Assembly: GCA_965207385.1 (NCBI GenBank) | Contig: CBDBLZ010000005.1 | Coordinates: forward strand, 62,001-126,000 | Length of the DNA: 64,000 nt | Reading direction: 5' to 3' | From: CAZXEU01 sp965207385 | Lineage (GTDB): Bacteria > Bacteroidota > Rhodothermia > Rhodothermales > Bin80 | Shown: one piece after another, positions 16,170-25,961 of the stretch | How the letters are laid out: each line of letters starts with the position of its first letter | How positions within the stretch are numbered: position 1 is the first letter of the stretch | The notes under the pieces: model-generated | Seen by the model: the letters and a program-made list of their open reading frames with translations, nothing else | Database searches by the model: none | Told to the model about the DNA's origin: nothing | Made by a program: the position numbers and the translations under genes

Positions 16170-17543
16170 ATGAAGACAATGACCAGGCACTATAGGCGGC
16201 CTCGCGAGGCACAAGCCAGTTCGGCGGTGCTCCGGCAGGCGGCGCATCGTCTTGCAGCGTTCACGATGCGCTCGTGGCATCATGCACATCGCCCGGCATT
16301 ATGGACGCTTGTGGCCTTCGTGCACTTCGCGGCCCCGTCAGCCCTGTTGGGGCAGCAGGCCGTTGACAACGGGGTACCCGTGCGGGTCTATATCGACTGC
16401 CAGTGGTGCGACTTTGACTACATTCGCAGCGAGATCAGGTTCGTGGACTACGTGCGAGATCCCGACCAGGCCGATGTGCATGTGTTCATTACCTCTGTGC
16501 GCACCGGGCTGCAGGAGCGCCAGTACGAGATCTCGTTTCTGGGCCACGGCGAGTATGCCAGTATCGAGTATACGTTTGAGCGTCCGATCGACCGGAATGC
16601 GACCAGGGACGAATGGCGATCGGTCATTACCGAGGCCATTCGACTGGGCATGGCACCCTACGTGGCCCAGAGCGCCAGCGGCGCGGATTTCTCGCTGGCC
16701 TACAGCGGCGTCGATCTCGGAGCAGGAGGCCTCGAGGCAATGGCGCGGGATCCGTGGAAGCACTGGGTGTTTACGCTCTACGGAGGTGATTTCGAACTGG
16801 AGCAGGAGACAAACCGGACCGTGTTCGATTCCCGGTGGGGCCTGTTTGCGGACCACGTAAGCGAGAAGTGGAAGTTTCGCATCCGTCCCTATTTCAACTA
16901 TGATCTGGTCATCATTCGGCGCGAAGACAGAGATGATGTCCGCAGCAGCATCACTAGGCACGGCCTGGACAGCTATGCCATAGTCAGCTTGGGACCACAC
17001 TGGTCGGCAGGCGTTTTTGGTGACTACATCACGTACAATGCCAGAAACCTGCGGCACTGGGCGCGACTGATGCCGGCCGTCGAATACAGCCTTCTGCCGT
17101 ACGAGCTGGCCACCCGAAGGGCCATTACACTGGTCTACCGAGCGGGATACACGTACGTGGACTACTTCGAAGAGACCATTTTCGGAAAGCTTGCGGAACG
17201 TCTTGGCAGGCATGAACTTCGCGCATCCGTCGCGATCCGGCGCCCGTGGGGCGACGTATTTGGTGGCCTCGAAGGCGGTCAGTACTTTCACGATTTGAGC
17301 AAGCGCCGCGCGGAATTGTTCGGCAGCGTGTCGGTGAGACTTCTCGAGGGCCTCTCGGTTAGCCTGGAAGGGCAATTCGAAATGATTCAGGACCAGCTGT
17401 CGCTTCCGGCAGGCGAATCCAGCCTTACGGAAATCCTCCTGCAGCAGCGCCAGCTGGCCACGGATTACGACCTGTCCCTCGCCGTTGCGTTTACCTATAC
17501 GATGGGTTCGGAATTTGCCAACGTGGTGAACACGCGGTTCTGA
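16170..17543 (+). CDS. Outer-membrane beta-barrel protein of unknown function
   Basis: The product begins with a long basic leader; the signal peptide proper is likely MRSWHHAHRPALWTLVAF ending near ALLGQQ, so the real start may be the ATG at 16266. The N-terminal domain (about 100 residues, VRVYIDCQWCDFDYIRSEI, DQADVHVFITSVRTG) resembles a periplasmic domain seen in Bacteroidota and Gemmatimonadota outer-membrane proteins, with two Cys close together (CQWC). The rest alternates amphipathic strands and ends in NTRF with terminal Phe, as expected for BAM-inserted barrels. Its stop codon overlaps the ATG of the LolD-type ATPase (TGATG), indicating translational coupling. No specific function can be assigned. 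Confidence 0.75.
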   Translation: MKTMTRHYRRPREAQASSAVLRQAAHRLAAFTMRSWHHAHRPALWTLVAFVHFAAPSALLGQQAVDNGVPVRVYIDCQWCDFDYIRSEIRFVDYVRDPDQADVHVFITSVRTGLQERQYEISFLGHGEYASIEYTFERPIDRNATRDEWRSVITEAIRLGMAPYVAQSASGADFSLAYSGVDLGAGGLEAMARDPWKHWVFTLYGGDFELEQETNRTVFDSRWGLFADHVSEKWKFRIRPYFNYDLVIIRREDRDDVRSSITRHGLDSYAIVSLGPHWSAGVFGDYITYNARNLRHWARLMPAVEYSLLPYELATRRAITLVYRAGYTYVDYFEETIFGKLAERLGRHELRASVAIRRPWGDVFGGLEGGQYFHDLSKRRAELFGSVSVRLLEGLSVSLEGQFEMIQDQLSLPAGESSLTEILLQQRQLATDYDLSLAVAFTYTMGSEFANVVNTRF

Positions 17544-18256
17544 TGCCGCCTGGATCCCGGAAACCAGTGTCGGAGTCCGGCGGTGTGCTGCTTTCGGTCC
17601 GGGAGGTTCGCAAGGGGTATCCTACGGGCCGCGGCGAATATCTGCCCGTGCTGAGCGGTGTAACCTTCGACGTGTCAGCGGGGGAGGTGGTTGCCATAGT
17701 CGGCGAAAGCGGAACGGGCAAGAGTACGCTTCTGCATCTGATAGGCACGCTTGACAGGCCGGACGCAGGCCGAATCGTTATTGGAGGACGTGACATCTTT
17801 GCCCAGCGTGATGCACGTTTGGCAGCATTTCGAAATGCTTCGATCGGCTTCGTCTTCCAGTTTCATCATCTGCTTCCGGAGTTTACGGCGGCGGAGAACG
17901 TAGCCATGCCCGCTCTCATCGGCGGAATGGCCATGGCCCTTGCCCGAAAGCGGGCCCTGGAACTGCTCGATCAGGTGGGCCTTGCCGAGAGAGCCGATCA
18001 TCGCCCGGCCGAACTCTCGGGCGGTGAACAGCAACGCGTAGCCGTGGCGCGCGCGCTGGTCAACAGGCCCGGCCTTGTGCTGGCGGATGAACCCACGGGC
18101 AATCTGGATACCAGGACCGCTGACAGGCTCCACCACGAAATCCTCCGGCTCAGCCGGGCATTTGGCCAGACCTTTCTGCTGGTAACGCACAATCCCGCCC
18201 TGGCATCCCTGTGCGACCGCGTGCTGCGCCTGGAAGGCGGTGTGGTCCATGGCTGA
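17543..18256 (+). CDS. lolD: ABC transporter ATP-binding protein, LolD-like
   Basis: The 237-residue ATPase has Walker A GESGTGKST, a Q-loop region FVFQFHHLLPEFTAAENVAM that is almost diagnostic for LolD, signature LSGGEQQRVAVARAL, Walker B LVLADEPTGNLD and the His switch TH. LolD powers LolCDE, which lifts lipoproteins from the inner membrane for delivery to the outer membrane. No LolC/E permease gene is adjacent, so partners must lie elsewhere. The start overlaps the previous stop by one base. MacB/FtsE-type ATPases are alternatives, but the HHLLPEFTA motif favours LolD. Confidence 0.85.
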   Translation: MPPGSRKPVSESGGVLLSVREVRKGYPTGRGEYLPVLSGVTFDVSAGEVVAIVGESGTGKSTLLHLIGTLDRPDAGRIVIGGRDIFAQRDARLAAFRNASIGFVFQFHHLLPEFTAAENVAMPALIGGMAMALARKRALELLDQVGLAERADHRPAELSGGEQQRVAVARALVNRPGLVLADEPTGNLDTRTADRLHHEILRLSRAFGQTFLLVTHNPALASLCDRVLRLEGGVVHG

Positions 18257-18304
18257 CGTGGAACAACGCCGTGCCATAGCATTAACAGGCTATCCGGAGA
18301 AAGC

Positions 18305-19309
18305 TTGAGGGTAGGGCGCGTGGAACTGCCCATTTTGGATACGGAGATCGGCTTCGTAGAGGAAGAGATTGACCCGAGTGTCGACGTCTACGAAGAGATC
18401 CAGCGGCTGAAGGAGGAGAAGAACGCCGTGCTCCTGGCGCACTACTATCAGGAGCCGGGCATCCAGGACCTGGCCGATTACATAGGGGACTCCCTCGGCC
18501 TGTCGCGCCAGGCTGCCGAAACGAATGCGGACATCATCGTATTTGCCGGCGTCCACTTCATGGCCGAAACCGCCAAGATCCTCAACCCGGCCAAAAAGGT
18601 GCTGCTTCCCGACCTGAACGCCGGCTGCTCACTGGCCGATTCCTGCCCGGCCGACGCTTTTGCCGCCTTCCGCGCACGCCATCCGGATCATGTCGTTGTC
18701 AGCTACATCAATTGCACGGCGGCCGTAAAGGCGCTAAGCGACATCATCTGCACGTCTTCCAATGCAGAGCATCTGATCAGGCAGATACCGGAGCGGCACC
18801 CCATAATCTTTGCGCCGGATCGCAATCTCGGCCGGTTCCTGATCAAGGCAACGGGGCGTCCAATGACGCTGTGGGAGGGCGTCTGCATCGTGCACGAGGT
18901 GTTCAGCGAAAGAAAGCTGCTGCAGCTCAAGGTCAGGCACCCTGACGCGAAGGTGCTGGCGCACCCCGAATGCGAGGAGGTAGTGCTGCGGCATGCGGAC
19001 TTCGTAGGTTCAACGAGCGGCATTCGCCGCTTCGCCAGAGAGAGCGACCACGAACTGTTTATCGTTGCCACCGAGGAGGGCATTCTGCACCAGATGCGCA
19101 AGGACAGCCCCCAGAAGACCTACATTGCCGCGCCGCCCGAGAGCGGTTGCAGCTGCAGCCAGTGCCCGCACATGCGCCTGAACACGGTCGAGAAGGTTTA
19201 CCTTTGCTTGCGGCATGAGCAGCCCGAAGTCAAGCTGGGCGAAAAGCTTCGCCTTCAGGCACTGCGTCCCATCGAGCGGATGATGGAAATGAGCGCGGGC
19301 GTGGCCTAG
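18305..19309 (+). CDS. nadA: Quinolinate synthase A
   Basis: The 334-residue enzyme condenses iminoaspartate with dihydroxyacetone phosphate to quinolinate in NAD biosynthesis. Motifs include VLLAHYYQEPGIQDLADYIG, the Fe-S Cys regions NAGCSLADSC, CTSSNAEHL and the C-terminal GCSCSQCPHM, all consistent with the [4Fe-4S] ligands of the family. The start is TTG at 18305, preceded by GGAGA four bases earlier; GTG at 18320 is an alternative. No nadB or nadC is in view. The gene ends convergently with the next outer-membrane protein gene: the two stop codons share the bases CTAG at 19306-19309. Confidence 0.96.
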   Translation: MRVGRVELPILDTEIGFVEEEIDPSVDVYEEIQRLKEEKNAVLLAHYYQEPGIQDLADYIGDSLGLSRQAAETNADIIVFAGVHFMAETAKILNPAKKVLLPDLNAGCSLADSCPADAFAAFRARHPDHVVVSYINCTAAVKALSDIICTSSNAEHLIRQIPERHPIIFAPDRNLGRFLIKATGRPMTLWEGVCIVHEVFSERKLLQLKVRHPDAKVLAHPECEEVVLRHADFVGSTSGIRRFARESDHELFIVATEEGILHQMRKDSPQKTYIAAPPESGCSCSQCPHMRLNTVEKVYLCLRHEQPEVKLGEKLRLQALRPIERMMEMSAGVA

Positions 19310-20616
19310 AAACGCAGCCGCAGTCCGGTCATGGGCTCGAACCGGCGCTGCACCAGGTAGCGCGCCTCATCCAGGACGTCGAGCCGCTCAAAAGAATACC
19401 GGGCGGTGGCATGAACGTACAGCGGACCGGCCAGCCGGTAGTGCGTACCGAAGACGAGCGCACTCAGGTCCCCGAAATCCCCAAGGACCGTGAGGAGGTT
19501 TCCGAGGCCGCCGCGGTCGATACCCAGTTCGATGCGCAGGCCATCCGAGGCGTGCAGAAACAGGCGCAGGTGGAACTCGCCCAGCCGCTGTGATCCAAAG
19601 TGGCGGCGAAAGTAGTACCAAAGGGAGAAATCGCGATAGAATGCCAGCCTGAACTCCACGAGTAGGTCCGTAGCACCCGCGCTCTCGACCAGGGACGTGC
19701 CCGCCGGCTCGGCGGTATCGGACGACTGCGCTATTCGTGCAACCGTGTTGCTGACCTGGTAGAAGGAGCCGAAGTACCCCGGAATAAACTGCCGGCCATT
19801 GTAGAATGCAGCAACGCGGAAATCGAAGTGCAGAAGATCCAGAAATCCGTCGCTGTATATGTCTGCGCCCACAGCCAGGCCGTTGCCGTAGCCCCTGTAT
19901 CGGGCGTAGCTCGCGAAAGGCGAGAAGAAGATGTTGCCGGATTCGAACAGATCAATTCGAATATCCGCGCTATAGCTATCCAGCCCGTGCTCCCGGTCCG
20001 TGACGTAGTTTGCACCGATGGTGACGGACGGCAATGCACGGCCTGAAGAGCGGCCAGGAGGTGTCAGGGCCAGGCGGCCGCCCGCGACGCCGTCGAGGAA
20101 GACGTTGTCGGCAAAGGCCACCGCGTCAAGCACGGAACCGGACCAGCGGAGTTCCGTGCCCACGGTGCGCTCATCCCAGGCAACGGACGAGCTGAAGAAG
20201 TTGACCACGTGGCCCGGCCCCAGCCTCAGTGCATCCAGCAACCCGACGCGTACGAAGAGTGGATCTTCCTCCCGGGTGTTAAGGCGCACAAACTCGACGA
20301 GTCGGACGAGGTCGTACCATTCATCGACATCGGGACCATAGTCTCCCAGCGGACCGGCCCTCAGCGTGCCGCCGATGCGGGCGGACGCCCGGCGCGTGAC
20401 GGCTTCCAGGGTCAGCGAGCCCGCGCCGCGCCATTGAGCACCTATCAGGGACAGTCCGCCAACGGCCATCACCGTCTGGTCGCGGCGCCACCAGTCCCTC
20501 TGGAGCCTCTCCCGCAAGTCCATCACGTGGCCAAAGGGTGCACCCTGCTGCGCAAAGGCGGTCGGGGCAAGAGTCAGGAAGAGTAGCAGGACGATATTGT
20601 GGCGAGGCCGCAGCAT
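19306..20616 (-). CDS. Putative outer-membrane protein, unknown family
   Basis: Starting at the ATG complement 20614-20616, the protein has 436 residues with a signal peptide (MLRPRHNIVLLLFLTLAPTA, cleavage near FAQQ). The remainder is rich in alternating aromatic/hydrophobic strands (NIFFSPFASYARYRGYG, FYRDFSLWYYFRRHFG) and ends GLRLRF with terminal Phe, so an outer-membrane barrel is likely. I recognise no family. An in-frame start 162 bp upstream is possible but would place a hydrophilic 54-residue tail before the signal. It is transcribed towards nadA and overlaps its stop codon. The periplasmic N-terminal part holds a WWRRDQTVMAVGG segment with no known motif. Confidence 0.65.
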   Translation of the reverse strand: MLRPRHNIVLLLFLTLAPTAFAQQGAPFGHVMDLRERLQRDWWRRDQTVMAVGGLSLIGAQWRGAGSLTLEAVTRRASARIGGTLRAGPLGDYGPDVDEWYDLVRLVEFVRLNTREEDPLFVRVGLLDALRLGPGHVVNFFSSSVAWDERTVGTELRWSGSVLDAVAFADNVFLDGVAGGRLALTPPGRSSGRALPSVTIGANYVTDREHGLDSYSADIRIDLFESGNIFFSPFASYARYRGYGNGLAVGADIYSDGFLDLLHFDFRVAAFYNGRQFIPGYFGSFYQVSNTVARIAQSSDTAEPAGTSLVESAGATDLLVEFRLAFYRDFSLWYYFRRHFGSQRLGEFHLRLFLHASDGLRIELGIDRGGLGNLLTVLGDFGDLSALVFGTHYRLAGPLYVHATARYSFERLDVLDEARYLVQRRFEPMTGLRLRF

Positions 20617-20889
20617 GGGTGCGGGTAAGTTGTACCTGAAAAGTACGTTGGGTCCGAACTCTGTGCCAGCCGAGCGCCTGACAGGGACACTTGCGGCAGC
20701 CACCACATTGCCCAAAAATCCGAATAGCGACACCCAAGTAATCCGGCCCCTATTTCGCTGGCCTGCCAAACCATGCACGGCAAAGGCGGTTACAGTATCG
20801 CTTTGGCCGGGGCCGCAGGCAAGAGTTGAGGCTGCCGGTCAGGCTGCCTCGCAGCCGCACTGAAAATCAGTCAGCCGGGACAGGACCGC

Positions 20890-21738
20890 ATGTGCAAGGT
20901 TGGACTATTCGCGCTCCATGCCATCGAGACGGGGCATCTTCGGCTGGACGGTGGTGCCATGTTCGGCATCGTGCCGAGGGCACTATGGCAGCGGCGGCTG
21001 GCACCAGACGAGCGCGGACGAATTCGGCTGGCCATGCGCTGTCTTCTGCTGGAGGGTGCCGGCCGCCTGATTCTGATCGACAACGGCGTCGGAGACAAGT
21101 TCGATGCCCGGTTCAGGGACTGGTTTGCCATTGAAGACTTGAGCCTGGACCGAGCCTTGGCCTCTGCAGGCTTTGCACCCTCCGATGTTACCGACGTGGT
21201 GCTTACGCACCTTCATTTCGACCATGCGGGCGGTAGCACTTTGCGAACGTCTTCGGGGCTGGTTCCGCGCTTCGCAAACGCGGTATACCATGTTCAGCGT
21301 CGCCAGCTGGCATCCGCGCAGCACCCCAACGAGCGCGAGGCCGCTTCCTTTCTGCCGGAGAATTTCGAACCGCTGGCAGCCGCAGGCCAGCTCCGCTGCA
21401 TAGATGGCGCGGGCCCGCTCTTCACGGGAGTGGACCTTCTGGTGGTCGACGGCCACACGGATGCGCAGCAACTTGTTCGAATACGCGGTGAAGATTCTAC
21501 GCTGGTGTTCGTTGCCGACCTCTTGCCGACCGTACACCATGTACGCCTTCCCTGGATAATGGCCTATGACGTGCGGCCTCTCGTTACGCTGCAGGAAAAG
21601 AAATCCTTCCTGGCCGAAGCATCGCTTAACCGGTATCAACTTTTCTTCGAGCACGATCCCGACGTGGCCGTGGCTTCGGTGGCCGAAACAGAAAAGGGCT
21701 GGATGGCCACAGACACCCGGCCGCTCCTGGAGCTTTAG
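20890..21738 (+). CDS. Metallo-beta-lactamase-fold hydrolase
   Basis: The 282-residue protein carries the metal-binding H-x-H-x-D-H motif as THLHFDHAGG (His107, His109, Asp111, His112), a later VVDGHTDAQQ and a VFVADLLPTVHH segment that supply the remaining ligands. Such enzymes hydrolyse diverse substrates, from lactones and phosphodiesters to thioesters, using a dinuclear metal centre; N-acyl-homoserine-lactonase-like and general hydrolases share this layout. No signal peptide is seen, so it is probably cytoplasmic. It stands between the minus-strand outer-membrane protein gene and the T9SS locus, 123 bp upstream of porU on the same strand, but there is no sequence evidence of functional linkage. 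Confidence 0.88.
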   Translation: MCKVGLFALHAIETGHLRLDGGAMFGIVPRALWQRRLAPDERGRIRLAMRCLLLEGAGRLILIDNGVGDKFDARFRDWFAIEDLSLDRALASAGFAPSDVTDVVLTHLHFDHAGGSTLRTSSGLVPRFANAVYHVQRRQLASAQHPNEREAASFLPENFEPLAAAGQLRCIDGAGPLFTGVDLLVVDGHTDAQQLVRIRGEDSTLVFVADLLPTVHHVRLPWIMAYDVRPLVTLQEKKSFLAEASLNRYQLFFEHDPDVAVASVAETEKGWMATDTRPLLEL

Positions 21739-21861
21739 TCAGGCTGCGGGAAACCTCGCCAAACCTGCATTCGTTCAGCTGGACAAGCTGACAGACAAGC
21801 ATACCCAACAACCGTCGATCGCATAGCTTTAAGAGCTACCAATTCTTAACCTGCACCTTCT

Positions 21862-24800
21862 GTGTCGGTGATTCGACGGCGTAGCCTATCAGCATACGGC
21901 GCCACGGTGTGCGCCCTGTTTCTGGTTGCGAGCGCGGCAAATGCCCAAAGCGTGACACTTCGGCTAGTGGAAGAAATCGAAGGGCGAAGTATTTACGAGC
22001 TCGAGGCGTTCTGGCCCAGGCCGCTTGGTAAGGTGCTGGATTCACTGGGGGCCCGGGCCCTCGACGATGACGCCATACTGACAGTAACGGGAGGCCTGAC
22101 CCTGCAGAGCGCCTCCCTTGAACTGCGTTCGCTCGCCGGACCGCAAGTGAGCGTGCTTTCCTCCGCGTACGATGAGTACGCTGTTTCGGCAGACACGGGC
22201 AGCACGCTTCTGGCAGACGCCTCCGGCCCGATCGCCTCTATCGTCGGCCTGGGCTGGGAGCGGAAGCGACCGGCTGCCACGCTCCTGGTGCGCACGGTAA
22301 CCTACGACGCATCAGCCGGCGTGCTTAAGCGATATCGCCGCGCGAGGGTGGCGGTCGGTCCGGGCCCGCAGCCGCTAGCCGGCAAGGCGCAGCATCGGGC
22401 GCCGGCGCGCATAGAAAGCGTGCTTGCCTCCGGCATCATTTACAAGATTGCCGTGCGCGAGGAGGGTATTTACCAGATTGACAGGGCCTTTTTCGAGGCG
22501 CTGCCCGGCTTCAGCGGCAATTTGTCAAGTATTGATCCGGAGGAGGTACGTGTATTCGGTAACGGTGGTGCTCCGCTTCCCGCACTCAATGGAGCTCCTC
22601 GTCCCGTCGACCTAGTGGAAAACCAGGTCATCGTACGTGGAGGGGGCGATGGCTCCTTTGACGAAGGCGATGCCGTGTGGTTTTATGGGGCTCCGCCGTG
22701 GGGCTGGAAGGCCGTGCAGCAACGGGACCGGTCGGGGCGCCCGGTAACGGGCGAAGACGGGCGGGACGTCTACGCATGGGAGCACTACGTGAACCCGTTC
22801 TCGAGTGAAAACTATTATTTCATAAAGATTGGAAGCGGCACCAGTGCAGCCCTTGAGCAGGAGTCGTTTCCGGACCTTGCGGGGGCCCTCCGGCTTGACC
22901 AGATAATAGGAAGGCATGTCCAGGACATGGATGACTACCTGTGGAGCCGCGAAGCTGCAACGGGTCACACGTGGGTCAGCAACACCATTACCACGGGCGG
23001 AGCGGAGCTGCCCGTGCTGGAAAGTGTCCGGCTGCCGGGGCTGGCCACCGGCCGGGTCCGCTACAGTGCCAGGGCGGCCGTGCAATCCAATCCGGCAACG
23101 GACCTTTTTTTTCTCTCCGGAAGCACAACGCTGTCAACGGCTAACCTCGGCGCGGTGGTATCGAGCTCCACGACAACGGTTGCCCGTTCCGGTATCGTGG
23201 AATTCGAACAGGACGTGTCGGACGGCCAGACGCTGAGCCTGGCCATGAGGCTGGGATCGCAGGACAACAATGCCATGGCGGCGCTGGACTGGCTGCGCGT
23301 GTTCTATCCGAAGGCGCTTCGAGCGGTGGAGGGGCCGCTCCGGTTCCACACGCCGGTTCAAGGCGAAGGGGCCTTCGAAGCAGTGCTGAGCGGCTACAGC
23401 GGCGAGCCCTGGGTGCTGGACGTTACGGAGCCGGGCAACTTCAAGTGGCTTGCTGCGCAGCCTTTTGGCGGCGGCCACAGGGTCCAGGTTGAAGTCAGTG
23501 ACCGCGGGCAGCCCCGTGAGCTGGTGGCGTTTGCCGCATCGGATGTGCGCACGATCGACGTGGAGGAAGCCTGCGGCGAATCCTGCCGCGTGGCGCCCCA
23601 GAACCTCCACGGCATCGAAATCTGGCCTGATCTTGTCATTGTTGCGCCCGCCGTGTTCCTTCCGCAGGCCAGTGAGCTGGCAGCATTGCGGCGCGAGGAG
23701 GGCCTGACGGTCGAGGTTGTGGACGTAGAGCAGATCTTCAATGAATTCGCGGGCGGACTCCGGGATATCCGGGGCATGCGGGACTATTTCAAGTTTCTCT
23801 ACGACCGGGCATCAACCGAAGATCAGCTCCTCCGGTACGTGCTCTTCTACGGAGACGGCCATTTCAACTACCGGAATCTCGGCACACCCGAGCCCGAAAT
23901 CCCCAACCTCATTCCGCCGTTCGAAACGGAAGAGTCCTGGTTTCCGGAAGAGTCCTTTACCTCGGACGATTACTTCGGTCTGCTGGATGACAATGAAGGA
24001 CTGTGGCCCTTCACGCGCCAGACCTTCATCGGCTCCAATGAGCATCTGAATGAGCGCATGGATATCGGTATCGGACGCTTCACGGTCTATACGGAGGACC
24101 AGGCGCAGACCGTACTCGACAAGATGAGGCACTACGGATCAAGCGACTCATTCGGCCCGTGGCGCCAGCGCTACCTGTTCATCGCCGACGACGGACCGAC
24201 AGGCACGGCGGGCACGCAGAACGACCGGGACCTCCATACGCAGAATACCGATGTCGTCGCGGAAACCGTGGCGCGCCGTGCCCCGGAAATCAACCAGGAA
24301 AAGGTTTATGCCTTGTCATACACAAGAGAATTTCGAAACGCGTGGCGCGTGCCGGGCGCGCGGCAGGACGTCCTGTCCGCCATTCGCAGCGGAGTGCTTG
24401 TCGTCAACTATAGCGGCCACGGAGCCGAGCAGGGCCTGGCGCAGGAGGATCTGTTCAACATCGAGGATGCGCGCACGCTGACAAACTATGATGCACTGCC
24501 TGTATTCATTACGGCAACGTGCTCTTTTGGCAGGTGGGATCTGGCGGGCGAGCAAAGCGGGGCCGAGGAATTGCTGACCAATCCGGACGGCGGAGCCATA
24601 GCGCTGCTGACGACGGTCCGGAGTGTATATACCTCGGGCAACGCGCAGTCGCTGAATGTCGGATTGAATGTCGCGCTCAATGACCAGCTTTTCCGCAAGG
24701 ATGAAGAGGGTCTGCCGCGCCGCCTTGGCGATGCCCTGCGGCTTACCAAGAATACGCGCGTCGGCTTCGAGGGCAACAACCGCAAATTCAATCTGCTGGG

Positions 24801-25929
24801 TGACCCCTCCATGCGCCTCGGCGTGCCGGACCGCAGCGTGGTGGTCACTTCCATCAATGACGAGCCTCTTACAGGCCGCGCGCCGCAGCTCCGGGCCCTG
24901 GAGCGCGTGACGGTGGCCGGAGAAGTGCGCCAGATTAACGGTACGCCGGATGCGGCCTTCAACGGCACGGTCAGCCTGACGGTATTCGACGCGGAGCGCC
25001 GCATTGTTATTCCGCCGGAGATGTATCAGTACATGCCCAGGGCCTTTTACACGGTGCGGGAAGATCTCATCTGGAGAGGCAGAACCGGTGTAACAGACGG
25101 CAGATTCGAGGCCACATTCGTGGTGCCCAAAGACATCTCGTACAGCGACCGTCCGGGAAGGATATCCGCGTACGGCTCATCGGACCAGGCGCACGCGCTG
25201 GGGTTCACGGAGAACTTCGTGGTGGGTGGCACGGCATCGGACGTGCCCGACGATGCGGACGGGCCGGAGATTGAACTGTTTCTGGGCGACGAGACGTTTG
25301 TCAGCGGACAGCTCACATCGCCGCGTCCAGAGCTCCTGGTCAAACTGTTTGACGAAAGCGGCATCAATACGGTTGGAGCCGGCGTTGGCCACGAGATGCT
25401 GCTGGTCATAAACGGCGACGAGCAGAACGCCATCGAAATCGGCGGACTGTACGAGAGCGAGGAGGATTCGTACCAGCGCGGTCGCGTCAGGTATTCCTTT
25501 GCCGAGCCGCTGGACGCGGGCGACCATACAGTATCCGTCCGGGCGTGGGATGTACTGAACAATTCGGGTAGGCAATCCCTGGAATTTGTGGTGGCAGAAT
25601 CCGAAGCGCTGCAAATACGTAACATATTCAATTACCCGAATCCGACCACCGGCCCCACACGCTTCGTATTTGAACACAACCAGCCTGTAGGCACGCCTGT
25701 ACGGGTGCGGATACGCATCTACAGCCTTGCGGGTCGCCCGATCAGGACGGTGGAATCCGACGAGGTATTCCCTGGAGGCGCGATGCAGGTGATGTGGGAC
25801 GGAACAGACGATGAGTACTCAATGCTGTCTCCCGGAGTGTACTTGTACAAGGTCCGCGTTGAAGTGGACGGTATAGACGGAGACAGGCAGGTTTCGGAAG
25901 CCATCGAGCGGCTTGCCATCGTCCGATAA
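21862..25929 (+). CDS. porU: T9SS sortase PorU-like, peptidase C25 family
   Basis: The 1355-residue protein has a signal peptide ending near SAANAQ, a long beta-rich N-terminal region, and a gingipain-type C25 domain. The catalytic dyad is visible as His853 in NYSGHGAEQG and Cys887 in FITATCSFGRWD. The C-terminal 90 residues (FNYPNPTTGPTRFVFEHN onwards, ending AIVR) form a T9SS-type C-terminal domain, as PorU orthologues carry. In characterised T9SS, PorU cleaves the C-terminal signal of cargo at the cell surface and attaches cargo to anionic lipopolysaccharide, bound by PorV. The next gene, 32 bp on, is PorV, a conserved pairing. GTG at 21862 is the start in the absence of a better one. Confidence 0.92.
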   Translation: MSVIRRRSLSAYGATVCALFLVASAANAQSVTLRLVEEIEGRSIYELEAFWPRPLGKVLDSLGARALDDDAILTVTGGLTLQSASLELRSLAGPQVSVLSSAYDEYAVSADTGSTLLADASGPIASIVGLGWERKRPAATLLVRTVTYDASAGVLKRYRRARVAVGPGPQPLAGKAQHRAPARIESVLASGIIYKIAVREEGIYQIDRAFFEALPGFSGNLSSIDPEEVRVFGNGGAPLPALNGAPRPVDLVENQVIVRGGGDGSFDEGDAVWFYGAPPWGWKAVQQRDRSGRPVTGEDGRDVYAWEHYVNPFSSENYYFIKIGSGTSAALEQESFPDLAGALRLDQIIGRHVQDMDDYLWSREAATGHTWVSNTITTGGAELPVLESVRLPGLATGRVRYSARAAVQSNPATDLFFLSGSTTLSTANLGAVVSSSTTTVARSGIVEFEQDVSDGQTLSLAMRLGSQDNNAMAALDWLRVFYPKALRAVEGPLRFHTPVQGEGAFEAVLSGYSGEPWVLDVTEPGNFKWLAAQPFGGGHRVQVEVSDRGQPRELVAFAASDVRTIDVEEACGESCRVAPQNLHGIEIWPDLVIVAPAVFLPQASELAALRREEGLTVEVVDVEQIFNEFAGGLRDIRGMRDYFKFLYDRASTEDQLLRYVLFYGDGHFNYRNLGTPEPEIPNLIPPFETEESWFPEESFTSDDYFGLLDDNEGLWPFTRQTFIGSNEHLNERMDIGIGRFTVYTEDQAQTVLDKMRHYGSSDSFGPWRQRYLFIADDGPTGTAGTQNDRDLHTQNTDVVAETVARRAPEINQEKVYALSYTREFRNAWRVPGARQDVLSAIRSGVLVVNYSGHGAEQGLAQEDLFNIEDARTLTNYDALPVFITATCSFGRWDLAGEQSGAEELLTNPDGGAIALLTTVRSVYTSGNAQSLNVGLNVALNDQLFRKDEEGLPRRLGDALRLTKNTRVGFEGNNRKFNLLGDPSMRLGVPDRSVVVTSINDEPLTGRAPQLRALERVTVAGEVRQINGTPDAAFNGTVSLTVFDAERRIVIPPEMYQYMPRAFYTVREDLIWRGRTGVTDGRFEATFVVPKDISYSDRPGRISAYGSSDQAHALGFTENFVVGGTASDVPDDADGPEIELFLGDETFVSGQLTSPRPELLVKLFDESGINTVGAGVGHEMLLVINGDEQNAIEIGGLYESEEDSYQRGRVRYSFAEPLDAGDHTVSVRAWDVLNNSGRQSLEFVVAESEALQIRNIFNYPNPTTGPTRFVFEHNQPVGTPVRVRIRIYSLAGRPIRTVESDEVFPGGAMQVMWDGTDDEYSMLSPGVYLYKVRVEVDGIDGDRQVSEAIERLAIVR

Positions 25930-25961
25930 CGCAGTCTTCAACACGATTTTGCATTGCCATC

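Noticed and set aside
20617..20889. GC-rich inverted repeats in the gap upstream of the metallo-hydrolase gene as a tRNA or riboswitch
   Set aside because: No T-arm or anticodon-arm pattern is present, and the pairings are short and compete with one another.
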